From Amaurobius ferox (Eukaryota > Arthropoda > Arachnida > Araneae > Amaurobiidae), in NCBI GenBank assembly GCA_951213105.1, contig OX578144.1, forward strand, positions 84,953,015 through 85,017,014: a stretch of DNA of 64,000 nucleotides. Reading direction: 5' to 3'. Both the position numbers and the translations under genes were made by a program. The notes below the pieces were generated by a model, which was given only the letters and a program-made list of their open reading frames with translations, was not told the origin of the DNA and searched no databases. Below are positions 25,901 to 36,515 of this stretch, piece by piece (the first letter of the stretch is position 1; the number at the start of each line of letters is the position of its first letter).

Positions 25901-27285
25901 TTCACAATTAAATCCTGAAATTATTTTCTAAATAATGTTACTGTATTATATATGCTACGGGTAGAGTCCTAAATGAAGATAAAACTAGCTTTACTGTAAA
26001 AACCTAGGTTTACCCATCCGCTTTGGGTAAAGTTCGATATGTAATGGTATTTGCATCAATTTCGGGCATCATCCGGGTAAAGCTCGAATTGCCTGTAAAT
26101 TACTTGCTTGAATTCTGTGTAAAACTGTATTTTGCGTCATTCAAAAGACTCTGAGCATGCGCTGTGCATTTTTTATAAATCTGAGCATGCGTCACATACT
26201 AGAACCTATAGTCCCTTTACTCACATTTGGTTAATTGCTAACAATGGCTTCGGAGAAAGAAAAACGTGTGCCGTTTAAAGACCGTTTTGTTAACAGTTTT
26301 AGCGAATTAATTACTTCAATTGACTCAAATAACTTTTATATGAGTGATGAGAAATATGCTGTGATATTTTATACTCTTGGTAACCACCAGCACGGAATTC
26401 TTAATTTTACTGTTTAGTTTTTTATCAATACTGCAAAAATTTCAGTTATATTATTTATTTCACATAATTAATAAATACTAGTTTCTGTAAAATTAATTCA
26501 ATCCAAACAAAACTTAATAGAATTCTCAGGATAAAATTGAAACCTCAAACTAAAAGTGGCTGCGGTGATCACTGCTAACTGCTGGTTACACGAAAATGGT
26601 TGATCAAAAATACTTAGTACGTTTCCAGGTTTAACTAGCTATGTCGGCATGTCTCAGTTAATGACAGACATCAAAGTTTCTAAAATCGGACACGATCATC
26701 TAAAATAAAGTAGATAAATATATAGCCCCAGCTGTCCGTCTGCTACATAGGCAGATCCAGGCTAACGATGGATACTATGATTCATGAGTTTGTAAGAAAA
26801 TATCTCCCATAGACGCTTTTAAAGACGTTTTCCTCCCTAATATATGCACATTTGAAAAAACAAAAAAAAAACTTGTTTTCAAAAAAATTTTAAGACACCC
26901 ATTTGAATTTATTTTCAATTCTTTATTGTAATGAAATTAGGTTTGGTATGAAATTATCAAAAAGTAAAAAATCCACAAACGTAGAAATTCGAAAAATTTT
27001 CGTCCACCTTGTTTTTATAAAATAGGTCTTCTAGAGAAACGGGTCTCCCTGCCAGAGACATATGATTAAATATGCCCTTTTGACTGGCCATTGACAAATT
27101 AATTAAAAACAAGAAAAACTTTATCAAACATTATTTAAGGAAATAGATGCGTCTTTCTCGCATTTTAACGGCCTCAATACCTATTCACAAGGCGTAATTC
27201 TTTTATGTTTTGTCTATTATTCAATATAAAATCGACGTTTTTAATATTCTCAGTAAAACACATTTGATAATATTCTATAAAAATG
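25901..27285. other. Largely non-coding
   Basis: Apart from one short open frame (26235-26417), I see no gene, RNA or repeat that I can support. Confidence 0.45.
26235..26417 (+). CDS. Short unidentified open frame
   Basis: A 60-codon frame whose internal Met at 26244 starts with acidic and basic residues (MASEKEKRVPFKDRF). It continues with a plausible globular composition (SFSELITSIDS, MSDEKYAVIF), unlike most small frames here. A GGTAACC after the codons for YTLG could be a splice donor. It may be the first exon of a decayed transposon or host gene. I do not recognise a family and nothing nearby supports a function. Confidence 0.25.
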   Translation: MLTMASEKEKRVPFKDRFVNSFSELITSIDSNNFYMSDEKYAVIFYTLGNHQHGILNFTV

Positions 27286-27298
27286 TTTGTTATTAATG

Positions 27299-27532
27299 TT
27301 TTTTTTTAATCAAATGGCCAGGCACTTGACTTTCATCATTCGCCTTTGTCAGCGGCCAAAATGTGAACCATTTAGCCGTCCTAGGACGTTGCCCAGGCGC
27401 ACTAGAGGGGGCGGAACACACTGCACCCACAACACAAACATCCATGCTTTACGTGGGACTCGAACCCACAACGCGGCGGTCAAGCGATTGCTATGGAAAC
27501 GCTCGCCTTGACCACTCAACCACCACCTCGGC
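27299..27532 (-). mobile_element. tRNA-derived SINE, full length
   Basis: Minus-strand copy of the family at 13965-14197. The promoter boxes appear on the plus strand as TGGGACTCGAACCCACA (B box) and CCACTCAACCACCACC (A box), with an A tail at 27300-27308. A perfect 13-bp target duplication TTTGTTATTAATG flanks it (27286-27298 and 27533-27545). Three overlapping open frames here are SINE translations and not genes. Confidence 0.9.
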
Positions 27533-27545
27533 TTTGTTATTAATG

Positions 27546-27984
27546 TGAACAAGTTTTCTGTTTACGATCTAAATATATTTGATGAAATTTTATATTGTTT
27601 TCAATATAGTCCTCTTTTCCAATATAGATCTATAGTCTGTTCATAGCCAGTATTGAGTTATACTATCCCGAGATATTAATATACACTCCACAAATAGTGC
27701 TATTTTTCAACTGTGCTATTTTTACTCCACAAATATGCTATTTTTCTAAAAGTGAAGAGGAAGACTGTTAATTGCTAATATTTAATTAAAATTACCAGAG
27801 GAAGTTGCCATGAACCCAGTAAGTAGGATCCTAGTTCATGTTTTAAAAAAGTGCAGAAAAAGTTGGAATGTGGTCATTATCAACTTTTACTATCTTGTGT
27901 CACTGATATATACTACACAAATTGTCCAATCTCACATATTTTGCACAGTGTAGGAAAGGTCGGTTGATGGTATGTTCTTCTTCT
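27546..27984. other. Non-coding stretch
   Basis: No gene recognised. Confidence 0.45.
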
Positions 27985-28253
27985 TCGACCCAGACCGTCA
28001 GACTTAGCCGAAGGTGTAAGCTATTTATTTGAACGGCCGGTAAGTGCCACCCAATTTAGACCAGAATCCTGTGGGGGAGGCATCCACAGGGACCGTACAC
28101 CGTATTCTTCCGTATCACCAACCTCACGGAACAACTTACGGACCCACATATTTAACGTGCCTGCACTTCGCGTGAAATTGACGTTAGTTTGGGTAGAGGC
28201 GGGAATAGAACCCGGGTCGCCTCCGTTCGCTAACCACTGGGCACCTCTTGTTG
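27985..28253 (-). mobile_element. Second tRNA-derived SINE family
   Basis: On the minus strand the head reads CCCAGTGGTTAGCGAACGG (A-box region) and GACCCGGGTTCTATTCCCG (B-box region). A GC-rich body follows, very unlike the surrounding AT-rich DNA. It is a different family from the SINEs at 14.0 and 27.4 kb. The boundaries are approximate because I found no clear target duplication. Confidence 0.65.
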
Positions 28254-30180
28254 ATTGTATCTTTTGAGTATACTATTCAGTTGAATTGCTACACATTTTG
28301 TCGTAGGATTTTTTTTTTCAAAAACTGTTGATAAAGTGGTTTATGGCCGCCATTTATTTATACAACTAGGAAACTTTTCCATATAATTGACAATTTTTCC
28401 ATTATTCCATTCTTTTCAAATACTGTAGTAAAAGTCTGTTAATGGCCACAATTGATTTATGTAAATCAGACGCAATGCTTGATATACTTCATGGAAATCT
28501 GACCATTTATGTACTATCTTAAAATCTTGCAGTTTCGGTTTATTTTAAGAGTATATAATTTTACATCATGTTAGCAAATAACGTATAAGAGCGTAGAGAA
28601 GGCCAGGTTGACCAATCACAGAGCTACAGTCAAGTCACATGACTTTGAACTTTATGAATGAATGATTTTACAACGATGGAGATTTATCTACTTAATAAAA
28701 ACTTAGTAAATAGGAAGCATTTCCAAAGTGAAACATTTTGGTCTGGTTTTTATAAGCTTCATGCAAATAATTAAAAATCTTAACATTTTATTTTTAATTA
28801 GAAGGATAAGTCTGTCATACGACTGGGGTAAAGTTGTTAATAATTATCTCCCATCCGGTATTTATAAAATTGGAAAATATTTCCTTCCATTGAGTAAGTT
28901 CCTAATATCCACATATACATTCGAGCCATGAAGTTAGAAAGGAGATAAATCTGATAAGGATGAAACGCTTGAAAATACCATATAGCTTTGAGAATTATAC
29001 CGAGGTGTTGCTTGTGTTAGTACAGTAGTCGCTATTGTTAGTTGACACAATAAAAAAGCGTAGTATATAGTGTATGTGTTTTTGATTATTTTTTAATTAA
29101 GGGTTCCCTATTTATGAGTGTAATTATCCAGTAATTTTCCATAGTTGTAGGATAGAGTACAGAATATATGAAGATAAAAAAAATTGAAAGGTAAAATAAT
29201 TTGACTACTAACCAGATTTTTTTATTCCTGTAGGATAAAGTACAGAATACATGGAAACAAAAATTAATTTAAAGGTAAAACAATTTTGAATACGTAGGAA
29301 TATTATTCATTGTTACAGTTACAATTTGCATTATGCTAATAATATTTTTTTTTACAAAATTGATAGTTTAAATAAATATTTTAAACTTTTGGCCATAGAA
29401 ATACATACGATGCGGCATTACTTATCTTACTCCAGCGCCACCTGAATTATTGTCTTAAATGATATTAGAATTTTCTTAATATGAAGTTTTTATTCCTTAC
29501 ATTTATCTCTATGATGCGAGCCATATACCTCTCCTATTCAAAATTACTATTTCGTACACGACTTCCTATCGAAACATACATATTATGCCATCTACTAACA
29601 TAACGCAATTAATTTACGCATTCCTAGACCTTCTAGCATAACGTAGTTGTCGCACGAACAGTCAATCTAATTATATTTCGATTAAAGAATATTAAATTAC
29701 TAATTTCCGCACAGAAACAGTATATCTTACCTAATAAATAAAAAAGTCTGTGCGTGTGTGTGTATGTGTTGTCTTTATGCACAGTCAGAAGCGGGAAATT
29801 TGGGTGTCGTACGGCTATGGATTCTGTACACATGTATTTAAAGACTCGGGAAGGTGCACCTCGGTGTTATTTTTATTTTTAATTTTCAAGTGAGTTTTTC
29901 TTTTGTGATTTTATGTTATAGTATTTTTACACAAATCGGACCGAACATATTATTACTGAGTTACTATTTGAAACTACCGGAAAGATAGATGAACGTTCTT
30001 TTCAACAATGTTTGAATTGAAACCGGTCGATTAGTATACGAATTTTCATGAATTAAGAAAAAAAAACCTTCATATTTATTTATATTTTTAAATATAGGTC
30101 AAAATTTGCATTTTTTTTACGTTACTTGGTATATATATACCGTGTCATCCGGAAAACTAAGATTAGCACAATTCTATAAT
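28254..30180. other. Non-coding stretch
   Basis: Two similar short blocks, TAGTTGTAGGATAGAGTACAG at 29143-29163 and CCTGTAGGATAAAGTACAG at 29227-29245, form a small local duplication of about 85 bp. No gene recognised. Confidence 0.45.
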
Positions 30181-30185
30181 TATCT

Positions 30186-30420
30186 TAAAAGTACCGTATA
30201 TTAGCATGTCTAATAATCTTTTTCAATTTCATAGTAATTTTGATTTTTGTAATATTTGAAGTGATCGCATTTAGTTATTGCAAAGCGTCTTGTCTAAACG
30301 CCTCTCACGTTTCACGGTTTCAACCTTGTATCAGTGGATAGTACTGCGTATCACCGCCTCGGAATTTAAGTCACCCCCCCCCCCTTATTGTTATTAGTAG
30401 CCAGATTGCAATTTGAAGCT
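30186..30420 (+). repeat. Direct repeat, copy 1 of 3
   Basis: It begins AAAGTACCGTATATTAGCAT and runs through TAGTTATTGCAAAGCGTCTT and TTTCACGGTTTCAACCTTGT to a C10 run and TTATTG. A near-identical copy is at 31357-31590 and a 5' fragment lies at 31720-31768. The function is unknown, and it is likely part of a transposon. Confidence 0.75.
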
Positions 30421-31356
30421 TGAATGAATTTTTAAGTAACCGACACTTATTTTAATATTTGTAAGTAGGGACCACTTATTTAAGAACCATGCAACGCCGA
30501 ATAATTCGCTCTAGTATCAAATAAATTTAATTTGATTAATACTGTAGATTTTCTGATCTATTGAATTTTGTGCTATTTTCACTAAATGGATCATATTTCA
30601 GTTTCTAAATATGTTAGAACTTACCTCTACTTTTTAAGCTTGAGCCAACGAAGGACATGTACCAGCGCCCCTTACGGTAATTTATGGTGTGTTACACTCA
30701 AGTAACAAGTTATTTATTTTTTCTAAATAAGCGTATCATTAAAGTGTTGTTTGAAATTTTAGTTCCAGTGTATTTTTAATCAGATATTTGCATCTTATAT
30801 CTGTTATAACGTTAGATATTCGTGCTAGTATTTTATAAACGATGATCTCGCTCTTATGGTGTGTGCGTTTTTGTGTGTGTGTGGTTTGTAGATGGAACTC
30901 AAAGCTTTGGCCTGTCACGAAATTTGGAATAGTGTAGTTGAACTCCCAGACAATACCCCTTTTCTAGGCTTTTGACTTTGAATTTACGTCTATCAGATCG
31001 TTTATGTAGCTGAATTACATGTAACGTTTCGGCGTTACACAGGAACATGCTCATTATCCTTAGCAAAATGCAATTTATAAGAGTTATATATACGGTTTGA
31101 AAGAGCAACGATGACTGTATAGAACAGCGTATGCGTCAAGGTACTTCGCTGTTGCTAGGGCGAGCGGTGGGGAGGGAAGTAGACGTTCGAAATCGGAGCT
31201 CGGTGCGACAGTGCGCTCTCACAACTCGCAAACTACACGTTGTAGAGAAGTCGAGTTTATTTCGTTTGATAGGCAATCGATTATTTTACTAGAGTTTGAG
31301 TGCCAGAAGAACCAAATAGTCGCAAAGTGCCTAAAAGTGACAATGCATACATATGA

Positions 31357-31590
31357 GTACCGTATATTAGCATGTCTAATAATATTTTTCAATTTTAGAG
31401 TAATTTTGATTTTTGCAATATTTTAAGTGATCGCATTTAGTTATTGCAAAGCGTCTTCTCTAAACGCCTCTCATGTTTCACGGTTTCAACCTTGTATCAG
31501 TGGATTGTACTACGTATTACCGCCTAGAAATTTAAGTCACCCCCCCCCCCTTATTGTCTTTAGTAGCCAGATTGCAATTTGAAGCTTGAA
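31357..31590 (+). repeat. Direct repeat, copy 2 of 3
   Basis: Near-identical to 30186-30420, including the C-run and following sequence, with a few substitutions. It is followed immediately by the inverted-repeat structure at 31648-31853. Confidence 0.75.
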
Positions 31591-31647
31591 TGAATTATTT
31601 AAGTAACTTATTAGTCGTTATTTAAGTAAACACCATTTATTTTAGTC

Positions 31648-31853
31648 ATAAAACACCATTTATTTTAGTCGTAAATTACGTCATTTAAGTAATAATTAGT
31701 CGTAAATTAGCATACATAAAAGTACCGTATATTAGCATGTCTAATAATCTTTTTCAATTTCATAGTTAATTACGTTATTTAACGTTTATGCTAAATTACG
31801 ACTAATTATTACTTAAATAACGTAATTTACGACTAAAATAAATGGTGTTTTAC
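31648..31853. repeat. Inverted repeat around a repeat fragment
   Basis: Arms of about 66 bp at 31648-31713 and 31784-31853 are reverse complements (AAAACACCATTTATTTTAGT and its complement at the far end). Between them lies a fragment of the direct repeat annotated at 30186 and 31357. It could form a long hairpin with a loop of about 70 nt. Confidence 0.75.
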
Positions 31854-31859
31854 GCATGA

Positions 31860-32560
31860 GAGGTTATTGAAAACAGAAGGCTTTGGTACAGTCTGAAAGT
31901 ATTATAATCCAATAAAGGACGTATATTGGCCCATTATTTCTTTCAAACATTCAACAAAATAAATTAACACAACCAACATCACGAAAATCACTAAAGTAAA
32001 TTTTACACCAAACCATTCCGACCACTCCACCGGAAAGAGCCCCCCTCCGATTTTTTAAAAATTCGAATTTGTTTTTCAGTTAATTTATGTTAAACAGTAA
32101 TTGTGAACGATTTTTGCACAAATCTGATCCTCAGCGATTGAAAATATTACGACAGAATTTCCTCTTGACATTATCGGAAAAATCGATGAACGTTCTTTCC
32201 ATTCATCATTAATGGGTAAAAAATAACTCGTTCATACTTTTATACTTATTTATTTATTTTAAATACATAGACATACATACGCATTTTAGGATATTTAATT
32301 TCCGGGAGATATTCACGATTTTAATCTTGACATGAAAACGGATTGATGTCTTAGAACAATAGTTGTAGTTTCGTTTTAATTATATCGAATCCATCGTATC
32401 AATCCTTATTGAAGTTAACTCTGTTTCTTGGTTAATTACAGTACTTGTTAAGTCAGTTTATAAACAATATATTATATTGAGGTTTTGTTAATGGTGGTTA
32501 GCTCCTAGTAATAGTCGGAGAAATTGCATTACTGAATGCAAAGGCATATCTCGGTTAATA
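31860..32560. other. Non-coding stretch
   Basis: No gene recognised. Confidence 0.45.
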
Positions 32561-32570
32561 CTACATTCAT

Positions 32571-33272
32571 TTTCACCCTTTTTACTTTCCTTATATACAT
32601 AATGTATAAGGAAAGTATTGTGACGGGATCGAAAATTCGAATGCGAGTTTTCGACGGGAGAGCATGTTTCGAGCATCCCCGATCACTAATCAAACATTTC
32701 TGAGGTGATGCCTGTGTGTGCGTGTTTGTGAGTGAAAGTTTGTGTGTGTGTGTGCGTGTGTGTGTCAGAGCGACTGTGGAGAATATATCTCACGAACGAA
32801 TGAAGCGATTCGAATGAAATTTGGCACAAAAATCAGAATGCGCGAATATTGGAAGCCTATTGTTTTTAAACGTAATCGAATGTTCAGAACCCCCTAAATT
32901 ATCGAGTGAAATTTTGAAAAATTCATCAAAAAATTAAAACCTTTAATAAAGTTACGAAAATAGACATTTCTTATGTAATTTTTCCTTAGAAAACGATTGA
33001 CATAAACTTTAAAACGCTAGCATGAACTGTTCTCGAGATATTGCACATTTTTCAAAAAAAAATTATCAGAGAATCCCATAAATTAAAAAAATTATTAACT
33101 GTCGAAAAACATGTGTACTTTTCATATGTAATATGATGCCATAAATTTGGTGACATCATTCTCATGGATCTAATTCGTTCCATGCATGAGAAAAGATACT
33201 TTGAGTAATAGATTTGTATTTGAACACCAATATTCATTTATCTGCTATAAGAATAACTTATTTCTCCGGCGG
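32571..33272 (+). repeat. 'ACTTTCCTTATATACA' repeat, 3'-truncated copy
   Basis: Starts with TACTTTCCTTATATACATAA, a near-palindrome with the following AATGTATAAGGAAAGTA. It then passes through CGAAAATTCGAA, a GT-rich microsatellite (32712-32765), TTCTCGAGATATTGCAC and GGTGACATCATTCTC. It matches 50078-50860 nearly base for base and breaks off at 33272, where 5S rRNA-like DNA begins. Confidence 0.85.
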
Positions 33273-33329
33273 CATATGTGGCAGCGTGCAAATCTAGCGC
33301 GCAAACCACGGGGATACCGCACCCGAGAT

Positions 33330-33447
33330 GGCCAACAGCACGCGGCGTTCCGAGGTGATCACCCACCAAGTACTAACCGCGCCCGATGCTGCTTGACTTC
33401 GGTGATCTAACGAGAAGCGGTGTTTTCAGCACGGTACGGCCGTTGGC
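33330..33447 (-). rRNA. 5S rRNA-like sequence
   Basis: The reverse complement reads from GCCAACGGCCGTACCGTGCT through the 5S internal promoter region (GTCAAGCAGCATCGGGC) and GGTTAGTACTTGGGTGATCA to CGCGTGCTGTTGGCC. This is a full-length arthropod-type 5S of about 118 nt whose two ends can pair. The segment GGGTGATCACC departs from the usual GGATGGG(A/G)GACC. No T-run terminator follows directly. It is embedded in a truncated dispersed repeat, so it is a solitary copy, more likely a pseudogene or a 5S-derived SINE head than a working gene. Confidence 0.8.
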
Positions 33448-33479
33448 CTGTACATCAGTATGCGTAAGTCCTTTTGTTT

Positions 33480-34004
33480 TGAGTAATAAAAGCGTCAAAT
33501 TACAATCTACATCATCATAATTCTATGCTAATAATATTATAGAATGGTTTTATTGTTTAAATGTGTTTGCAAAATAGAGGAGTAATACTTATTTGCTTTA
33601 AATTAATATTGTCAAAGTTTTATGCAACCCTACGTATTGAATTTTTTTATTACTGCGTACCCCCTGTCTCATATAAATACTACGTGCTGTTCCAAGTTAT
33701 TTGTTCTACTCATTTACGATTTGCTGCAGCCCAACTTGGTGCAGTTTTCTGAATATTATAACGAAACATTTGAAGTTACTAACGGTACATAACATGTTTA
33801 TTTTATATACTATATATCTCTTAAATATTATCGACACATATGAAGAATGATCAAAATAAATTTAACTTTCAAATTTTAGCAATGTCTGTGGGACGATAGA
33901 ATAAAGTTATTTGTTTTTGACTTAACTAATGGCTAATCAAATGTCTGCCTTTGATAAAAAAATTACCTATGCCCTTTTGGGTAAATAAAAAAGAAGTATA
34001 TTTA
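33480..34004. repeat. Left target DNA of the Polinton
   Basis: From about 33690 the sequence is a diverged copy of 25320-25640 (GCTGCAGCCCAACTTGG, CCTATGCCCTTTTGGGTAAA, TTTAGACATG). No gene. Confidence 0.7.
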
Positions 34005-34010
34005 GACATG
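34005..34010. other. Polinton target-site duplication, left
   Basis: GACATG, identical to 49970-49975. Six base pairs is the diagnostic duplication length for Polinton integration by a retrovirus-type integrase. Confidence 0.95.
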
Positions 34011-34359
34011 AGTAGTATATATATGTACGTATGAGCGCACATGTACTTTATACACTAAAAACTATATTTTATAGCTTATTTTTATCTTTTTATATATAAA
34101 AAAAAAGGTCTCGATCCATTTTAATATTAAAAACATGATTTTATATTAAAATAAGACCTTTTTTACATTTAGACCAAATTTTAACTTTTTTTAAGATAAA
34201 TGCATGAAAAAAGAGATCAAAAGATAGGCCGCTCCATTTTGGAGCTACCTTATACATAGGATGAAATTAAATAAATGCGTGAAAAAAGAGGACTTCTAAA
34301 TGAATAGAAGTCCTCTAAGCTTTAAAATAAATGGGGGGACCGTTAGTCCCCCCATAAAA
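34011..34359 (+). repeat. Polinton left TIR (349 bp)
   Basis: It matches the reverse complement of 49621-49969; I could find one substitution (in an A-rich run near 34208) and no indel. It starts AGTAGTATATATATGTACG. It contains three potential stem-loops: an imperfect palindrome at 34101-34164, an 11-bp perfect stem at 34287-34297/34306-34316, and a G6/C6 stem of 10 bp with a CGTTA loop at 34331-34355. Confidence 0.95.
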
Positions 34360-34525
34360 TTACGGTGAAAAAAATTATTTTCAAAGTTTTTTTTAGAAAA
34401 TAAAAAGGATTTATATGAAAAAAGAGGAAATGAATCCTCTAAATATAAGATCTTCATTACAAAGTGACTCAAAATATATTGGAACTTATTGATGATGAAA
34501 CGTGTCCGAAAATTACGGACGCGTT
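34360..34525. other. Left subterminal spacer
   Basis: Between the TIR and the end of the LRR gene. AT-rich with no feature that I can support. The long plus-strand open frame that starts here and covers 34464-35426 is the antisense of the LRR repeats and is not a gene. Confidence 0.5.
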
Positions 34526-35418
34526 TTATGGACTGAGTTTTTTTAAGACTGGAAATCCTACATTATTTCTAAATCTTCTTAACATCATGGGTATTTTATC
34601 TTCATCATACCGTATTTCATTTATTCTAGGCAAAAATATTAATTCATTTAGAGATGTAATATCGTTTTCTCTACAATATAATTTTTTTAAATTAGTTAAA
34701 TTTTTTATACCTTCAATAGATGCAATATCGTTTTCACTACAAGATAGTATTTCTAAATTTATTAAATTTTTTATTCCTTCAAGTGAATTTAATCTATTAT
34801 CTACACAATATAATTCTTTTAAATTAGTTAAATTTTTTATACCTTCAAGAGATGTAATATCGTTTTCACTACAAGATAGTATTTCTAAATTAGTTAAGTT
34901 TTCTATACCTTCAAGTGAAGTTAATCTATTATTATTACAATTTAATTCTTTTAAATTAGTTAAATTTTCTATACCTTCAAGAGATGTTAATTTATTTTTA
35001 TTACAATTTAATGTTTCTAAATTAGTTAAGTTTTCTATACCTTCAAGAGATGTAAATCTATTATTATTACAATTTAATGTTTCTAAATTCGTTAAATTTT
35101 CTATTCCTTCAAGAGATGTTAATTTATTTCCTCTACATTTTAATACTTTTAAATTCGTTAAATTTTCTATTCCATCAAAAGATTTTAATCTATTATCTTT
35201 ACAATCTAATGTTTCTAAATTTATTAAATTTTTTATTTCATCAAGAGATGTTAATTTATATCCCTCACAATATAATTCTTTTAAATTAGTTAAATTTTCT
35301 ATTCCTTCAAGAGATGTATCACAATATAATATAAAAATAGATTTCACTTCAGTAGGATTCTCTATATTTAAGAAAGACATAGGTTTTTTTCCATACCATT
35401 ATTATATACAACATCCAT
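34526..35418 (-). CDS. Leucine-rich-repeat protein, Polinton cargo
   Basis: The main frame (34526-35380) encodes 284 residues. About eleven tandem LRRs of 23 residues follow the pattern LTSLEGIENLTNLExLxCxxN, the short SDS22-like/bacterial-viral type. There is no signal peptide or membrane segment. LRRs are protein-binding solenoids; the partner is unknown. A better start is the ATG at 35416-35418, which lies in TATATAAATG like the other genes of this element. That frame runs into a T7 run at 35384-35390 (A7 on the coding strand) and would join the LRR frame only with one more base, so a one-base loss is likely. LRR genes are not part of the core Polinton set. The position beside the TIR fits an accessory, possibly host-interaction, gene (inference). 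Confidence 0.8.
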
Positions 35419-35445
35419 TTATATAGAAACATTTTTATTAAATAT

Positions 35446-35970
35446 TTATTTATCCTCTTTGTTAGTTAATTGTCTCAAAAGATAAACACTCTCTCTCAAG
35501 ACTGATTTAACTTCATATATCTCTTCAAAAATTTTCTCTTGGTAAGGTTCTATTTCATTATGACCAAACTTTTTATTTAATTCACTCATCTGTATTGCTT
35601 GTACTTTTTTCCAATAAACATTAAAAAAGTGATCAGGTAATAGCTCAAATTTATATTTAATCAAATAACAAAAATCTAATTTATGCATAAATTCTTCTAT
35701 AAAATTTTCACTAAATGTTTGATATCTAGTTATATACAACCAATTTAAATCATCTTTTAATTCTCTCATGGTATCTTCTGTAAGATTTTGAAATATTGAT
35801 ACTTTGTATAAATCTAAGTTATCAGAAAATTTTATGATAAATTCGTTACTTAAAGTTTGATATTGAGATATGTTTACCCAATCTACTTTATCTTTACATT
35901 TTTCTATAAAATCTTCTGATAATTTTTGATATCTAGAAATTTTACACCAATCATCAGGTTGAGAATTTTT
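35446..35970 (-). CDS. C-terminal DWxxISxYQ repeat region of the fibre-like gene
   Basis: An open frame of 174 codons whose first ATG is only at 35769. Before it the frame already encodes repeat units of about 22 residues (DDWCKISRYQKLSEDF, DWVNISQYQTLSNEF, and later LNWLYITRYQTFSENF). The functional reading therefore begins upstream, without its own ATG. The frame connects to the preceding fibre-like frame across an A6 run (35966-35971) if one base is missing, and the preceding frame's last 20 or so codons overlap the repeat out of frame. Repeats of this type occur in large DNA viruses and their function is unknown. It ends at TAA 35446-35448. The fusion is an inference; a separate gene with a lost start is the alternative. 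Confidence 0.6.
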   Translation of the reverse strand, partial: KNSQPDDWCKISRYQKLSEDFIEKCKDKVDWVNISQYQTLSNEFIIKFSDNLDLYKVSIFQNLTEDTMRELKDDLNWLYITRYQTFSENFIEEFMHKLDFCYLIKYKFELLPDHFFNVYWKKVQAIQMSELNKKFGHNEIEPYQEKIFEEIYEVKSVLRESVYLLRQLTNKEDK

Positions 35971-36515
35971 TCAATATGCATATAAGGTTTTAAAGCGTTA
36001 CCATCACATTTTATCTTTAATGTGATGATATCATCACGTTTACCATAAGCAAAACAGGTTACTACATCTCTATTAACATTTAAAATTTCCTTATCATTGA
36101 TTTCCAGAGATATCAATGGACTTTTATCATATATATATTTACTTTCTACTGTATCATATATATCTATATATATAGAAATTTTCATATACATATCGGTAGA
36201 TAATCGCATCTCTTGATCTAGTAATTTTGAGCTCATCATGTTGAAATTTACTTTTTTATAATTCCCATCTGTATGAAAATCATCTAGTATAGTAACCCAG
36301 ATATCTCTATTATCTAAATATATTTTATTGACAACATCGTTATCATTTTCAGGTTCAGAAACATTCGTAATTATTTTATTTTTTGCATCAAATTTATCAT
36401 TCTGTAATATTAACGAATTTTTTTCAAAATATCTTTTATTCACAACATTTTTTTCATCTTTAGGATCTGCAACATTTCCTATTCTTTTTCCTTTTGCATC
36501 AAAAACTTTTCCTTC
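35904..36515 (-). CDS. Fibre-like protein, middle part after an in-frame stop
   Basis: It directly continues the frame of 36516-36821 beyond a TGA at 36516-36518. It contains two copies of the tail-fibre-type repeat with core pattern (V/K)FDAKxKxIxNVx(D/E)PxxxxxVVNKxY. A beta-rich region follows (SIYIDIYDTVES, SLEINDKEIL, ITLKIKCDGN). The third copy of the repeat lies before the stop, which shows the two frames are one gene. The last codons of this frame (after about 35966) are out of frame with a downstream repeat domain. It is likely a spike or fibre on the virion surface, which is an inference from the phage-fibre-like repeats. Confidence 0.65.
   Translation of the reverse strand, partial: EGKVFDAKGKRIGNVADPKDEKNVVNKRYFEKNSLILQNDKFDAKNKIITNVSEPENDNDVVNKIYLDNRDIWVTILDDFHTDGNYKKVNFNMMSSKLLDQEMRLSTDMYMKISIYIDIYDTVESKYIYDKSPLISLEINDKEILNVNRDVVTCFAYGKRDDIITLKIKCDGNALKPYMHIEKILNLMIGVKFLDIKNYQKIL

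Noticed and set aside
34464..35426. 320-codon plus-strand open frame
   Set aside because: It is the antisense of the LRR gene. The repetitive composition keeps it open, and its translation is a low-complexity Phe/Ser/Asn repeat with no family character.
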